From Caulobacteraceae bacterium (GTDB lineage: Bacteria; Pseudomonadota; Alphaproteobacteria; Caulobacterales; Caulobacteraceae), in the NCBI GenBank assembly GCA_025352085.1, contig JANXUA010000148.1:1-54267 (forward strand): a stretch of 54,267 nt of DNA. Direction: 5' to 3'. How positions within the stretch are numbered: position 1 is the first letter of the stretch; every line of letters starts with the position of its first letter. Position numbers and translations under genes: made by a program. This document shows, piece after piece, positions 25,792-35,816 of this stretch. The notes under the pieces are model-generated. The model saw only the letters and a program-made list of their open reading frames with translations, did not search any database and was not told the DNA's origin.

Positions 25792-26783
25792 AGCGCCGCC
25801 GCCAATTCATCCACGGCCTCGACCGTGGTCGACCAGGAACACATGAAGCGAACGCTGCCGTCGATGAAGCGATAGACGAACCAGCCGGCGCCATGCAGGC
25901 GCTCCAGCGCCGCGTCGTCCATGTGCACGAACACCGCGTTGGCCTCCACCGGGTGGGTGACGACAAAGGGCATGGCGGCGGCGAGGCGGCGCGCCATGGC
26001 CCCGGCGTGGGCGGCGCGGCGGCTCCAGGCCCCGTCCTGAAGCATGCCGATCCACGGGGCGGCCAAGAACCGGGCCTTGGATATGAGTTGGCCGCCGTGC
26101 TTCAGCCGCGCGCCAAAGCGCCGGTCAAGCGATTTATCCAGGAGGACGATGGCCTCGGTCGGCGTCGCGCCGGCCTTCGTGCCGCCCATCACCAATACAT
26201 CGACGCCCGATCGTCCGATCGTATTCACGTGAAACCCGCCGGCGACGGCGTTGGCGAGACGCGCGCCATCCAGATGAATCTTCAGGCCCGCCACCTTGGC
26301 CGAAGCGATCAGGGCCGCGAGGGCCGCCTCGGCGTAGATCGCGCCAAACTCCGTGCTCTGGGTGAGCGACAGCGCGGCCGGCGCTTGCCAGTGAGGCGCG
26401 TCGGGGCGGCCGAGCGCCTCGGCCAGGGCCGCCGGCTCGATCCGGCCCGACGCGCCGGCAAGGCCGATGACGCCAAGGCCGGCGCCGAAAAATCCGGGCG
26501 CGCCGGTCTCGTCGGTGGCGACGTGCGAGTGCTCGTGCGCCAGCACCGCCTCGTGCGGGGCGGCAAGGGCCGCCAGGCAAAGGGCGTTGGCGGCGGTGCC
26601 CGAGGCGACGAAGCGGACCTCGGCGTCGACGTCGAGAAGATCGCGGATCAGGTCGGCGGCCTTTTCGCACACCGCGTCGTCGCCATAGCCCGCCGCCGCG
26701 CCGTCGTTGTAGCGGCCGAGCGCCTCCATGACTTCGGGCATGGCGCCGGCGGTATTGTCCGAAGCAAAATCGTAGCGGGCCAT
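25776..26783 (-). CDS. ltaE: Low-specificity L-threonine aldolase
   Basis: PLP enzyme that splits threonine or allo-threonine into glycine and acetaldehyde. The 335-residue protein has the aldolase start FASDNTAGAMPEVMEAL, the aspartate that binds the PLP nitrogen in HLDGARL (Asp172) and the Schiff-base lysine in VMGGTKAGATP (Lys203). FASGTAAN-like FVASGTAANALCL (about 58-70) is the phosphate-binding turn. The last residues KAIS and the stop are encoded within a perfect inverted repeat. The DUF983 gene lies 10 bases upstream on the same strand. Confidence 0.93.
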   Translation of the reverse strand: MARYDFASDNTAGAMPEVMEALGRYNDGAAAGYGDDAVCEKAADLIRDLLDVDAEVRFVASGTAANALCLAALAAPHEAVLAHEHSHVATDETGAPGFFGAGLGVIGLAGASGRIEPAALAEALGRPDAPHWQAPAALSLTQSTEFGAIYAEAALAALIASAKVAGLKIHLDGARLANAVAGGFHVNTIGRSGVDVLVMGGTKAGATPTEAIVLLDKSLDRRFGARLKHGGQLISKARFLAAPWIGMLQDGAWSRRAAHAGAMARRLAAAMPFVVTHPVEANAVFVHMDDAALERLHGAGWFVYRFIDGSVRFMCSWSTTVEAVDELAAALKAIS

Positions 26784-26793
26784 CGGTCGATCC

Positions 26794-27192
26794 CTACTCC
26801 GGCCGATCGGCCGTGTGCAGGGCGGCGTCGTCGCGGTGGACCTTGAGAGCGTAAAGAAGCCCGATCACCGCGCCCTTGGTGCGCGGCAGGATGATCAGGG
26901 TCAGGGCGATCAGGGGAACGACCACCATCGGGACGATGATCGCCGGCGGCGCCTGCCAGACGATCGGCAAGAGCAGGATCGGGATGATGATCAGATGGCC
27001 GACCAGCAGGATGGTGAAATAGGCCGGCCCGTCGTCGGAAGGATAGCGGTCGAGGTCGATGCCGCACGCCTCGCACACCGGCGAGACCTTCAGATAGCGG
27101 TAAAACAGCCGACCCGTGCCGCAATGCGGACAGCGTCCGCGCAAGCCGCGCAGCATGGCGGAGCGCACATTGATCGATCGTTCCCAGGGCAT
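26794..27192 (-). CDS. DUF983 family membrane protein with zinc ribbon
   Basis: A 132-residue protein with an N-terminal zinc-ribbon-like pair CPHCGTG and CEACGID (about 21-45) followed by two transmembrane helices (about 58-77 and 83-103) and a short cytoplasmic tail. This is the DUF983 architecture, whose members in alphaproteobacteria often lie near cytochrome oxidase or Nudix genes; no function is established. Starts at ATG 27192 and reads into ltaE with a 10-base gap. Confidence 0.85.
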   Translation of the reverse strand: MPWERSINVRSAMLRGLRGRCPHCGTGRLFYRYLKVSPVCEACGIDLDRYPSDDGPAYFTILLVGHLIIIPILLLPIVWQAPPAIIVPMVVVPLIALTLIILPRTKGAVIGLLYALKVHRDDAALHTADRPE

Positions 27193-27314
27193 GGGCGCGA
27201 TATGCGGCCGCTAGCCCCCAAATGATAGGGGCGGGCTGGAAAATTGCCGCTCGCCCGATCTGGACAGACCGGCGCCCCCATGGTCTCGTCACGCCACAAT
27301 CAGGAAGGAACGCC

Positions 27315-28670
27315 ATGACTTCGGACGCCATCGACTATCCGACGGCCACGGCGGGCCAGCTCGCGGGGGCCCTGGCCGCCCGCCGGGTCAGCGCGGTCGA
27401 ACTCCTGGACGCGGCGGTGGCGCGGATCGAGGCCCGCGACGGGCCGATCAACGCCGTCGCGGTGCGCGACTTCGACCGGGCCTTGAGCGGGGCCAAAGCG
27501 GCGGACGCCGCCCTGGCGCGCGGCGAGCGGGGGCCGCTGCTGGGCGTGCCGATGACGGTGAAGGAGGCGCACAATGTCGCCGGCCTGCCCACCACCTGGG
27601 GCTCGCCCGCGTTCCAGGGCTGGATCGCGCCGGAGGATTCGATCGGCGTCGCGCGGCTGAAGGCCGCCGGGGCGATCATTATCGGCAAGACCAATATCCC
27701 GCCGTTCCTGGCCGATTGGCAGAGCGACAATCCGGTCTACGGCCGCACCAACCATCCGCTCGACCCGGCCCGCACGCCGGGGGGTTCATCGGGCGGCGGC
27801 GCCGCGGCCCTTGCGGCGGGCATGGTTCCCCTGGAGTTCGGCTCGGATATCGGCGGGTCGATCCGCGTGCCCTCGGCCTTTTGCGGCGTCTATGGCCATA
27901 AGCCCAGCTACAACCTCATTCCCCAACGCGGCCACGCCCCGCCCGGGCGGGACGGCGCCGATCCCGTGCTGGGGGTGATCGGTCCGATGGCCCGGTCCGC
28001 CGGCGATCTGGCCCTGGCCCTCAATGTACTGGCCGGGCCGGGCGGGCCGGAGGCGGTCGGCTATCGGGTGAACCTGCCGGCGCCCCGGCACGCCAGGCTG
28101 GCCGACTACCGGGTGCTGATCATTGACGATCATCCGGCGGCGGTCATGAATTCCGAAATCCGCGCCGCGCTGGAGCGCGTCGCCGGCGGCCTTGAACGAG
28201 ACGGCGCGGCGGTGGCGCGCGAGAGCCGGCTATTGCCCGATCTGGCCGACGCTCATGAGGTCTATCTGAGCCTTCTTATGCCGGTGATGTCGCGCGGGCC
28301 GGTTTCGCCCCCCGACCTGATCAACGCCCATGGCTGGATGGACGCGCTGGATCGCCAGGTCGCCCTGCGCCGCCAGTGGGGGGCCCTGTTCGAGGCTTTC
28401 GACGTGGTTCTCGCGCCAACCTTCGGCGTCGTCGCCTTTGCGCACGACGATGGTCCGTTCAATGATCGCCTGCATGTCATCGACGGTCAGCCCACGCCGT
28501 ATGGCGCGCAACTGGCCTGGCCGGGCATGGCGACCGTGGCCAACTTGCCCGCCACCGCCGTCCCGGTCGGCGCCACCAAGGCCGGATTGCCGATCGGCCT
28601 GCAGGTGATCGGCCCCTATCTCGAGGATCACACGACCATCGCCTTCGCGGGCCTCTTGGCGGGTCTTTAA
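27315..28670 (+). CDS. Amidase (amidase signature family)
   Basis: Hydrolyses a carboxamide with the Ser-cisSer-Lys triad. In the 451-residue protein the lysine is in MTVKEAHNVAGLP (about residue 81), and the serines are in GGSSGGGAAALAAG and GSDIGGSIRVPSAFCGVYGH (about 155-190). ATG 27315 follows AGGAAGGA; an upstream extension to 27222 lacks homologous character. Substrate not predictable: it is not GatA, since no gatC or gatB is present and the length and motifs differ. Stands alone. Confidence 0.9.
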   Translation: MTSDAIDYPTATAGQLAGALAARRVSAVELLDAAVARIEARDGPINAVAVRDFDRALSGAKAADAALARGERGPLLGVPMTVKEAHNVAGLPTTWGSPAFQGWIAPEDSIGVARLKAAGAIIIGKTNIPPFLADWQSDNPVYGRTNHPLDPARTPGGSSGGGAAALAAGMVPLEFGSDIGGSIRVPSAFCGVYGHKPSYNLIPQRGHAPPGRDGADPVLGVIGPMARSAGDLALALNVLAGPGGPEAVGYRVNLPAPRHARLADYRVLIIDDHPAAVMNSEIRAALERVAGGLERDGAAVARESRLLPDLADAHEVYLSLLMPVMSRGPVSPPDLINAHGWMDALDRQVALRRQWGALFEAFDVVLAPTFGVVAFAHDDGPFNDRLHVIDGQPTPYGAQLAWPGMATVANLPATAVPVGATKAGLPIGLQVIGPYLEDHTTIAFAGLLAGL

Positions 28671-28708
28671 GTGAAAACGTAGATTGAGCTGAGGCGGAGG
28701 CGACGCTC

Positions 28709-28858
28709 GCCCCCTCCGTCACGGCGCAAGAAAACGCGCCGCGCCACCCTCCCCCGTAAGAGGACAGGGGAGGAGAACATTCGTTATCGCTCCTCCCATG
28801 CAAGCGAAGCGAAGCGAGGGAGGTGGCGCGCTCTCTTGCGCCTGACGGAAGGGGCGGC
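28709..28858. repeat. Family B MITE-like repeat, copy 1
   Basis: Ends are inverted repeats: GCCCCCTCCGTCACGGCGC at the left and TTGCGCCTGACGGAAGGGGC at the right. Inside, GCGCCACCCTCCCCC faces GAGGGAGGTGGCGCGC, and the core contains CTCCTCCCATGCAAGCGAAG. Three more copies lie at 37621-37779, 43169-43327 and 45764-45925. Between the amidase and SDR gene ends. Confidence 0.88.
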
Positions 28859-28893
28859 GCCCCACCAGTGGTTCAATTCACCCGGCAAATGCC

Positions 28894-29664
28894 CTAAAGC
28901 GTCTGCCCGTCGTCGAGGGTGAACACCGATCCGGTCACGGCGCTCGCGGCGTCGGACGACAGATAGAGGATCATGGCGTCCAGACCGTCTTCGGCCATTA
29001 GACGCCGGCGCGGAAAACCGGCGATGTGCTTCCTGCCGCCCTCGCTGGCGAACCAGTCGTCGTTGAGCTCGGTCTCGATATAGCCCGGGCAGACGATATT
29101 CACGTTGACGCCGCGATTGACCCATTCGCGAGCCAGACTCTTGCCCATCATCAGCACCGCCGCCTTGGACGCGCAGTAGGCGGTCAGCGCGGGCTGGACC
29201 CGCTGCCCGGCGATAGAGGAGATCAACACGATCCGGCCGCGCTTGCTGTCCTTCGCGCCGCCCGCGAACATCCGCCGCGCGCCTTCGCGGGCGGTCAGGA
29301 ACACCCCGCGCACGTTGATCGCCATGACCTCGTCGAACGCCGCCGCGGTGATCTCGACGGAAAGGCCTTCGTGGTTCATGCCGGCGTTGGCGATGACCGT
29401 ATCGATGGGCCCCAGCGACGCCTCGGCGGCGTCGAAGCCGGCGATGATCGAGGCCTCGTCGGTTACATCCATAGTCACCGCCGTCGCGACACCGCCGGCC
29501 GCCGCAACCTCGGCGGCGAGGCTCTCCAGCCGATCGGCTCGCCGCGCGGCCAGGGCGACCTTGGCGCCGCGCGCCGCCATCACCTTGGCGAACCGGCGTC
29601 CGAGACCCGACGACGCGCCGGTGATCAGCGCCGTGCGTCCGGTAAGATCGAGCAGGGTGTTCAT
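28894..29664 (-). CDS. SDR family NAD(P)-dependent oxidoreductase
   Basis: A 256-residue short-chain dehydrogenase. Nucleotide-binding TGASSGLG (about 13-20), NAG in IANAGMNHEG (about 87-90), catalytic Ser in ISSIAGQ and Tyr-x-x-x-Lys in YCASK (about 158-162) are all present; CPGYIETELN is the usual loop after strand 6. Arg in AARRADRLESL after the second strand suggests NADP preference. ATG 29664 with AAAGGA upstream. Substrate unknown. Confidence 0.9.
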   Translation of the reverse strand: MNTLLDLTGRTALITGASSGLGRRFAKVMAARGAKVALAARRADRLESLAAEVAAAGGVATAVTMDVTDEASIIAGFDAAEASLGPIDTVIANAGMNHEGLSVEITAAAFDEVMAINVRGVFLTAREGARRMFAGGAKDSKRGRIVLISSIAGQRVQPALTAYCASKAAVLMMGKSLAREWVNRGVNVNIVCPGYIETELNDDWFASEGGRKHIAGFPRRRLMAEDGLDAMILYLSSDAASAVTGSVFTLDDGQTL

Positions 29665-29825
29665 GCGATCATCCTTTAGCCGAACCCTGACGCGATTGAA
29701 CACCATTTGACGCCGGTCGCGCCACCGCGGCGTTGGCGCGCTTGGCTTGGGCGGCGAAACAGGCTTTAAGCCCTCTCGCGAGTTAGGTCGCGGCGTGAGC
29801 CAATAACCGGGGCCTGCGGATTTTG

Positions 29826-32051
29826 ATGAACACCTACCCCGTCATCATGTGTGGTGGTCCCGGCGCGCGCCTCTGGCCCAGTTCGACCGCCCCGTGCCCC
29901 AAACCCTTCATCGCCTTGCTGGGCGCGCAATCGCTGTTTCAAAAGACCGTGCTGAGGTTGGCGGGTCTGCCCGGCGCCCGGCCGCCGGTCGTCGTCACCG
30001 GCGCGGCCCACGCCGAAGAGGCGCGGCGGCAACTCGCGGCCGTCGGCGACGGCGGAACGATCCTGGCCGAACCGGAAGGCCGCGATTCGGGTCCCGCCCT
30101 GCTGGCCGCCGTCGCCTGGATCGCCCGGCTCGACCCGGACGCGGTGGTGGTCGCCGTCGCTTCGGATCACCACATTCCGGACGGCGCGGCGTTTGCGTCG
30201 GCCGTCGCGGCGGCCCGCGGCGCGGCCGACAGCGGCGAGATCGTCACCTTCGGCGTCGCGCCGACGGAGCCGTCGAGCGCCTACGGCTATATCCGGCCCG
30301 GCGATCTCCTCGCCGGCGACCCATCCGTTCGGCGCGTGGCCGCCTTCGTCGAAAAGCCGGACCAGACCCGCGCGCGGGGCCTGGTCGACGACGGGTGTCT
30401 GTGGAACAGCGGCAATTTCATGTTTCGCGCCGACGCGCTGCTGCGTGAAGCCCGAACCTTCGCGCCCGGCGTGCTCGATTGCGTGTTGTCGGCCATCGCC
30501 GAGGGCGCTGACCGCGACGGCGTCTTCCATCTTGGCGCGACCTTTCGCGACGCCGACAGGATATCGATCGATGTCGCGGTGATGGAAAAGACCCGCCGCG
30601 CGGCGGTCTTGCCCATCGATTACGCCTGGTCCGACCTGGGGTCGTGGGACGCTGTCTGGCGGGCGTCCGACCAGGACGCGCACGGCAATGCGGTCAGCGG
30701 TTTGGCGCACGTCAGCGAAAGCGCCGGCTGCCTGATCCGCGCTGAACCGGGAACCGAAGTGGTGGCGCTGGGGCTGAGGAACCTGGCCGTCGTCGCCTCG
30801 GCCGGCCACGTTCTGGTCAGCGATCTTGGCGCCGTCGCCACCCTGAAACCCGCCCTCGATGGCCTCGCCGCGCAGCGACAGGCTCTGGCGAGCGCGACGG
30901 GGGACCCGGCGACCGAACTCGCCGCCGCTTCAAACCGCCTGACTCAATGGCTATGGCGCGACGCCTTGCCGCTGTGGTGGTGCTTCGGCGCCGACCATGC
31001 GGGCGGTGGATTTCACGAGAGCTTGAACCCCGATCTTTCCCCGACCGGCGCGGATCGCCGCGCGCGGGTGCAGGCGCGGCAGGTGTTCGTCTACGCTACC
31101 GCCGGTCTGACCGGCTGGCCCGGCCCGTGGCCGGCGGCGATGGATCATGGACTGGCTTGGCTTGTCGAGAAGTTCGCGCGGCCGGACGGCCTTTTCCGCG
31201 CCAGCGTCGACGTGGATGGTGAGACGGTCGACAACAGCGCCGTCCTCTACGATCAGGCCTTCGTTTTGCTGGCCATGGCCACGGCGGCGCGGGCCGCGCC
31301 CGACGTGGCCGATCATCTCCGCCAGCGAGCGCGGGCGCTGGTGGCGGCGATTCGCGGCGCATTCGGCCACACGCCGGGCGGCTTTCGCGGGCGCGAAGGC
31401 GCCGACGTCTTCCAGCTCGACCCGATCATGCACCTGTTCGAGGCGGCGCTGGCCTGGCGCGACGTCGATGACGATCCGGTGTGGAACGCCCTGGCCGACG
31501 AGATCGGCGCGCTGTTCCTGACCAAACTGCTCGATCATCACCAGGGCGGCGTGCGCGAGGATTTCGACCCCGACTGGCGCCCCGCTCCAGGCGTGGCGGG
31601 ACGCATGCTGCGCCCGGGACATCACTTCGAATGGGCGTGGCTGCTAAGGCGGTGGGCGGCGCGGCGGCCCCGCCCGTACGCCGAGACGGCGGCGAAGGCG
31701 CTGTTCAAGGCCGGATCGCGCGGGGTCGACCCAACGACCGGTCTGGTGGTGGACGTGCTTTTGGACGATTTCTCGGTTCATGAGGCGACCTCGCGCCTGT
31801 GGCCACAGACCGAATACCTCCGCGCCGCCGTTCTGTTTGCGCGGGAAGGCACGGAGGTGAATCCGACGCACCTAGCGGCGGCTTTGAGCGCGGCCCGGGC
31901 GATGGAGGCCTATTTCACCACGCCGGTCCGGGGCCTTTGGCGGGATACGCCGGCGTTCACGCCGCCCGCCGACCCGGCCCCCGCGCCGGCCAGCTCGTTG
32001 TATCACATCATCGGGGCGATCACGGCTTTGGGCGAAGCGTATCCATGGTGA
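29826..32051 (+). CDS. Fused mannose-1-phosphate guanylyltransferase / AGE-family sugar isomerase
   Basis: A 741-residue two-domain protein. Residues 1 to about 345 are a GDP-mannose pyrophosphorylase-like nucleotidyltransferase (MCGGPGARLWPSS then CPKPFIALLG, EPEGRDSGPALLAA, SDHHI, FVEKPD, WNSGNFMF, DYAWSDLGSWDAVW). Residues about 365-741 are an N-acylglucosamine 2-epimerase (AGE) fold with RPGHHFEWAWLL and SRLWPQTEYLRA, which in such fusions probably converts fructose-6-P to mannose-6-P. Together they would supply GDP-mannose for surface glycans. Start ATG 29826 (a TTG at 29823 precedes it). A ruined glycosyltransferase gene follows by 46 bases, so a sugar locus seems to have decayed here. 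Confidence 0.88.
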   Translation: MNTYPVIMCGGPGARLWPSSTAPCPKPFIALLGAQSLFQKTVLRLAGLPGARPPVVVTGAAHAEEARRQLAAVGDGGTILAEPEGRDSGPALLAAVAWIARLDPDAVVVAVASDHHIPDGAAFASAVAAARGAADSGEIVTFGVAPTEPSSAYGYIRPGDLLAGDPSVRRVAAFVEKPDQTRARGLVDDGCLWNSGNFMFRADALLREARTFAPGVLDCVLSAIAEGADRDGVFHLGATFRDADRISIDVAVMEKTRRAAVLPIDYAWSDLGSWDAVWRASDQDAHGNAVSGLAHVSESAGCLIRAEPGTEVVALGLRNLAVVASAGHVLVSDLGAVATLKPALDGLAAQRQALASATGDPATELAAASNRLTQWLWRDALPLWWCFGADHAGGGFHESLNPDLSPTGADRRARVQARQVFVYATAGLTGWPGPWPAAMDHGLAWLVEKFARPDGLFRASVDVDGETVDNSAVLYDQAFVLLAMATAARAAPDVADHLRQRARALVAAIRGAFGHTPGGFRGREGADVFQLDPIMHLFEAALAWRDVDDDPVWNALADEIGALFLTKLLDHHQGGVREDFDPDWRPAPGVAGRMLRPGHHFEWAWLLRRWAARRPRPYAETAAKALFKAGSRGVDPTTGLVVDVLLDDFSVHEATSRLWPQTEYLRAAVLFAREGTEVNPTHLAAALSAARAMEAYFTTPVRGLWRDTPAFTPPADPAPAPASSLYHIIGAITALGEAYPW

Positions 32052-32097
32052 TCGCCGGCCCAGCCGTTGTGCGCCCCGCAAAGATGCGGTTGGAACG

Positions 32098-32405
32098 GTG
32101 ACGCCCACTGTCAGCGTGATCGTGCCGCACTACCGCGATCTTCCCGCTCTGGATCGGTGTCTGGCCCGGCTATGCGCGCAGACCTGGCCGCGGGATCGCT
32201 ATGACATCGTCGTGGCCGACAACGCCTCGCCAGAAGGCGAAGCCGCCGTCGACCGGCGACATCCTCGCCTTCATCGATTCGGACTGCCGGGCCGAACCGG
32301 CGTGGCTCGTCGAGGGGGACGCCGCCCTGGACCAGTGGGATTTCGTCGGCGGCTAGGTGAAGGTTCTGGTCCAGACCCCGGGGCGCCCGACCCCGACCGA
32401 AGCGC
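32098..32405 (+). pseudogene. Family 2 glycosyltransferase remnant
   Basis: From GTG 32098 the frame reads MTPTVSVIVPHYRDLPALDR and continues to VVADNASPEGEAAV (about 32247), a normal GT-A start. The continuation, TGDILAFIDSDCRAEPAWLV with the DSD metal motif, lies in the +1 frame from 32252, so a frameshift and loss of the usual 25-30 residue linker occurred. That second part then meets TAG at 32354 after DFVGG, with VKVLVQTPGRPTPTEA still recognisable after the stop. The rest of the gene is missing before accC. At least three lesions make it a clear pseudogene. Confidence 0.85.
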
Positions 32406-32457
32406 TTTCCCCAATGGGGATGCGAAGAACGTCGGCGTCTCAAAGCGATGGTCCGGT

Positions 32458-33801
<1,344 letters not shown>

Positions 33802-33806
33802 AGTCG

Positions 33807-34289
33807 CTATCCGATGACCGCGAGCGGCTCGCCGTATTCGACCGGCTGGCCGTCGGCGACCAGGATCGCCGCCACGGTGCCGGCGCGCGGCGCGGTGACG
33901 GGGTTCATGGTCTTCATGGCCTCGATCAAGAGCAGGGTCTGGCCCTCGCTCACCTTGTCGCCAACCTTGGCGAAGGCCGGGGCGCCGGGCTGGGCCTGCA
34001 GATAGACCGTGCCGACCATCGGCGATTTGACCTGATCGCCGGCGGGCGGCTGCGGCGCGGTCGACGCCGACGCGTGGGCGGCGGCGGGACCGGCGACGGC
34101 CGTCGGCGCGGTGGCAATCATCGCGGTCGAAGGGACAGACAACGTCTTGGCGACGCGGATCCTCAGGTCGCCGCGCTCGACTTCAATTTCGGAAAGGCCG
34201 GTGTCGTTAAGAACGCCGGCCAGTTCGCGCACGAGATCGGTGTCGGGTGATGAGGGCGCCGGCGCCGCTTGAGCCTCGGGTTTAGCCAT
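33807..34289 (-). CDS. accB: Acetyl-CoA carboxylase, biotin carboxyl carrier protein
   Basis: Carries biotin between carboxylase and carboxyltransferase. The 160-residue protein has an N-terminal helical domain (about 16-48), an Ala/Pro/Thr-rich flexible linker (about 51-86) and the biotinyl domain with Lys126 in IEAMKTMNP; the protruding thumb of AccB proteins is within [19 protein letters not shown] 34289, GAGACGACG upstream. No aroQ gene precedes it, unlike many relatives. Confidence 0.96.
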   Translation of the reverse strand: MAKPEAQAAPAPSSPDTDLVRELAGVLNDTGLSEIEVERGDLRIRVAKTLSVPSTAMIATAPTAVAGPAAAHASASTAPQPPAGDQVKSPMVGTVYLQAQPGAPAFAKVGDKVSEGQTLLLIEAMKTMNPVTAPRAGTVAAILVADGQPVEYGEPLAVIG

Positions 34290-34433
34290 TGTTGACGTCG
34301 TCTCATTGAAAAAAGAGGGCCGCCGGCGGCGCCCAAATCAGTTGCGCGTCTTGTATCGTTCGCCGTGCGGGGTAACAAGCGGCGCGGACTTTTGGCGTAT
34401 GCTCACGATAGGGATCCGCAGCGCGAGTCTCTA
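34290..34433. other. Intergenic region between divergent accB and thiS: upstream part
   Basis: These 144 bases are the presumed leader and promoter of accB (minus strand). On that strand TTGTTA and, 17 bases on, GATACA could form a promoter (about 34350-34378), but the match is weak. I searched by eye for the conserved TPP-riboswitch sequences ahead of the thiamine genes (CTGAGA and the ACCTGATCTGG-like core) on the plus strand and did not find them. Confidence 0.4.
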
Positions 34434-34567
34434 TTCCCCCCTTGGGGGAAGTACCGGCGCAGCCGGGGAAGGGGGCCAACCCCGTTCCGAGTTGATTTTG
34501 CCGGCGCGGTAGCCCCCTTCGACACGCGCGAAGACGCGCGCGCCACTTACCCCAGAGGGGGAAGAGA
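34434..34567. repeat. Family D intergenic repeat, copy 1
   Basis: Starts TTCCCCCCTTGGGGGAAGTA with CCGGCGCAGCCGGGGAAGGG, and ends with GTAGCCCCCTTCGAC and a mirror TTACCCCAGAGGGGGAAG. An internal GACACGCGCGAAGACGCGCG occurs in the second half. A second copy in the opposite orientation lies at 47749-47862. It occupies most of the gap before thiS. Confidence 0.8.
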
Positions 34568-34618
34568 AATAATTTGGTCATCCCAATGGGGAGCCACGAT
34601 ACATTTGGAGCAAGGTTG

Positions 34619-34819
34619 GTGCGACTGACGGTGAATGGCGAGGAGAGCAGGCTGGAGGGGGTGGCGCGGCTGGCCGACTTGATCGCCCGGCTCGGCCTGG
34701 ACACGCGTAAGGTAGCGGTCGAGCTCAACCTCGCCATCGTGCCGCGGTCGGCCTACGCTGCAACCGCCCTCGCCGACGGCGACCGCATCGAGATCGTGCA
34801 TTTTATCGGGGGTGGGTGA
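34619..34819 (+). CDS. thiS: Sulphur carrier protein ThiS
   Basis: Ubiquitin-like carrier whose C-terminal thiocarboxylate gives sulphur to the thiazole of thiamine. The 66-residue protein begins [14 protein letters not shown] and ends in the required Gly-Gly (VHFIGGG), with the family segment [13 protein letters not shown] in the middle. GTG 34619 was chosen because GGAG lies eight bases upstream and because homologues begin at this point; the open frame extends to 34574. Followed by thiG. Confidence 0.93.
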   Translation: MRLTVNGEESRLEGVARLADLIARLGLDTRKVAVELNLAIVPRSAYAATALADGDRIEIVHFIGGG

Positions 34820-34890
34820 TTTTCATGTTGCGGGTTGATCAACGGAACACCTCTCCCTCTGGGAGGGGTAAATTTAGAACTGGTGACCCG

Positions 34891-35682
34891 ATGGACGTAA
34901 CGACCCCGTTAGATACCGACACCTGGACCGTCGCCGGGCGGACTTTTCGTTCGCGGCTGATCGTCGGCACGGGCAAGTACAAGGATTATGCGACCAACGC
35001 CGCCGCCGCCGAGGCCGCCGGGGCCGAGATCGTCACGGTGGCCCTGCGGCGGGTCAATCTCTCCGACCCCAGCCAGCCGATGCTCGTCGACTACGTCAAG
35101 CCCGACCGGTTCACCTACCTGCCCAACACCGCCGGCTGCTTTACCGGCGAGGAGGCGGTGCGCACCCTGCGCCTGGCGCGCGAGGCGGGGGGCTGGGATC
35201 TGGTCAAGCTGGAGGTGCTGGCCGACGGCAAGACCCTTTATCCGGACATGGAGGAGACCCTGCGGGCGCTGAAACTGCTGGTCGCGGAGGGCTTTTCGGT
35301 GATGGTCTATTGCAGCGACGATCCGGTCTACGCGCGCAAGCTGGAGGACGCCGGCGCGGTGGCGATCATGCCGCTGGGCGCCCTGATCGGTTCGGGCCTG
35401 GGCATCCAGAACCGGCTGAACATCCACCTCATCGTCGATCAGGCCAAGGTGCCGGTGCTGGTCGATGCCGGCGTCGGCACGGCGTCGGACGCCACGGTGG
35501 CCATGGAGCTCGGCTGCGACGGGGTGTTGATGAACACCGCCATCGCCGAGGCGCGCGATCCGATCCGCATGGCCCGGGCGATGAAACACGCGGTGATCGC
35601 CGGGCGGGAGGCCTATCTGGCGGGGCGAATGCCCAAACGCCTGTACGCCGATCCGTCATCGCCGCTCGCCGGCCTGATCTAG
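34891..35682 (+). CDS. thiG: Thiazole synthase
   Basis: Makes the thiazole phosphate of thiamine from DXP, dehydroglycine and ThiS thiocarboxylate. The 263-residue TIM barrel shows [17 protein letters not shown], the family [20 protein letters not shown], the Schiff-base lysine in [11 protein letters not shown] and the phosphate-binding [23 protein letters not shown] 34891 fits homologues; a GTG at 34816 overlapping the thiS stop would add 25 residues encoded partly by a small GGGAGGGG hairpin. The DXP substrate is also the product of dxs encoded 2.9 kb on. No riboswitch was recognised upstream. Confidence 0.95.
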   Translation: MDVTTPLDTDTWTVAGRTFRSRLIVGTGKYKDYATNAAAAEAAGAEIVTVALRRVNLSDPSQPMLVDYVKPDRFTYLPNTAGCFTGEEAVRTLRLAREAGGWDLVKLEVLADGKTLYPDMEETLRALKLLVAEGFSVMVYCSDDPVYARKLEDAGAVAIMPLGALIGSGLGIQNRLNIHLIVDQAKVPVLVDAGVGTASDATVAMELGCDGVLMNTAIAEARDPIRMARAMKHAVIAGREAYLAGRMPKRLYADPSSPLAGLI

Positions 35683-35816
35683 GGGACGGTGTGGCAAGAA
35701 TACAAAAGTGATTTTACGCTTCGTTGGCGGCCATGCTCGGGACGCGTCGTTGACGCGTTCGGCCTGGCCGGATCGGGGCGTCGGTTAAGGTTCCCAGTCT
35801 TGCCTGCCACCCAACA

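Noticed and set aside
34290-34618. Possible TPP riboswitch before thiS-thiG
   Set aside because: The conserved thi-box sequences were not found by eye; the space is mostly a family D repeat. A covariance-model search would settle it.
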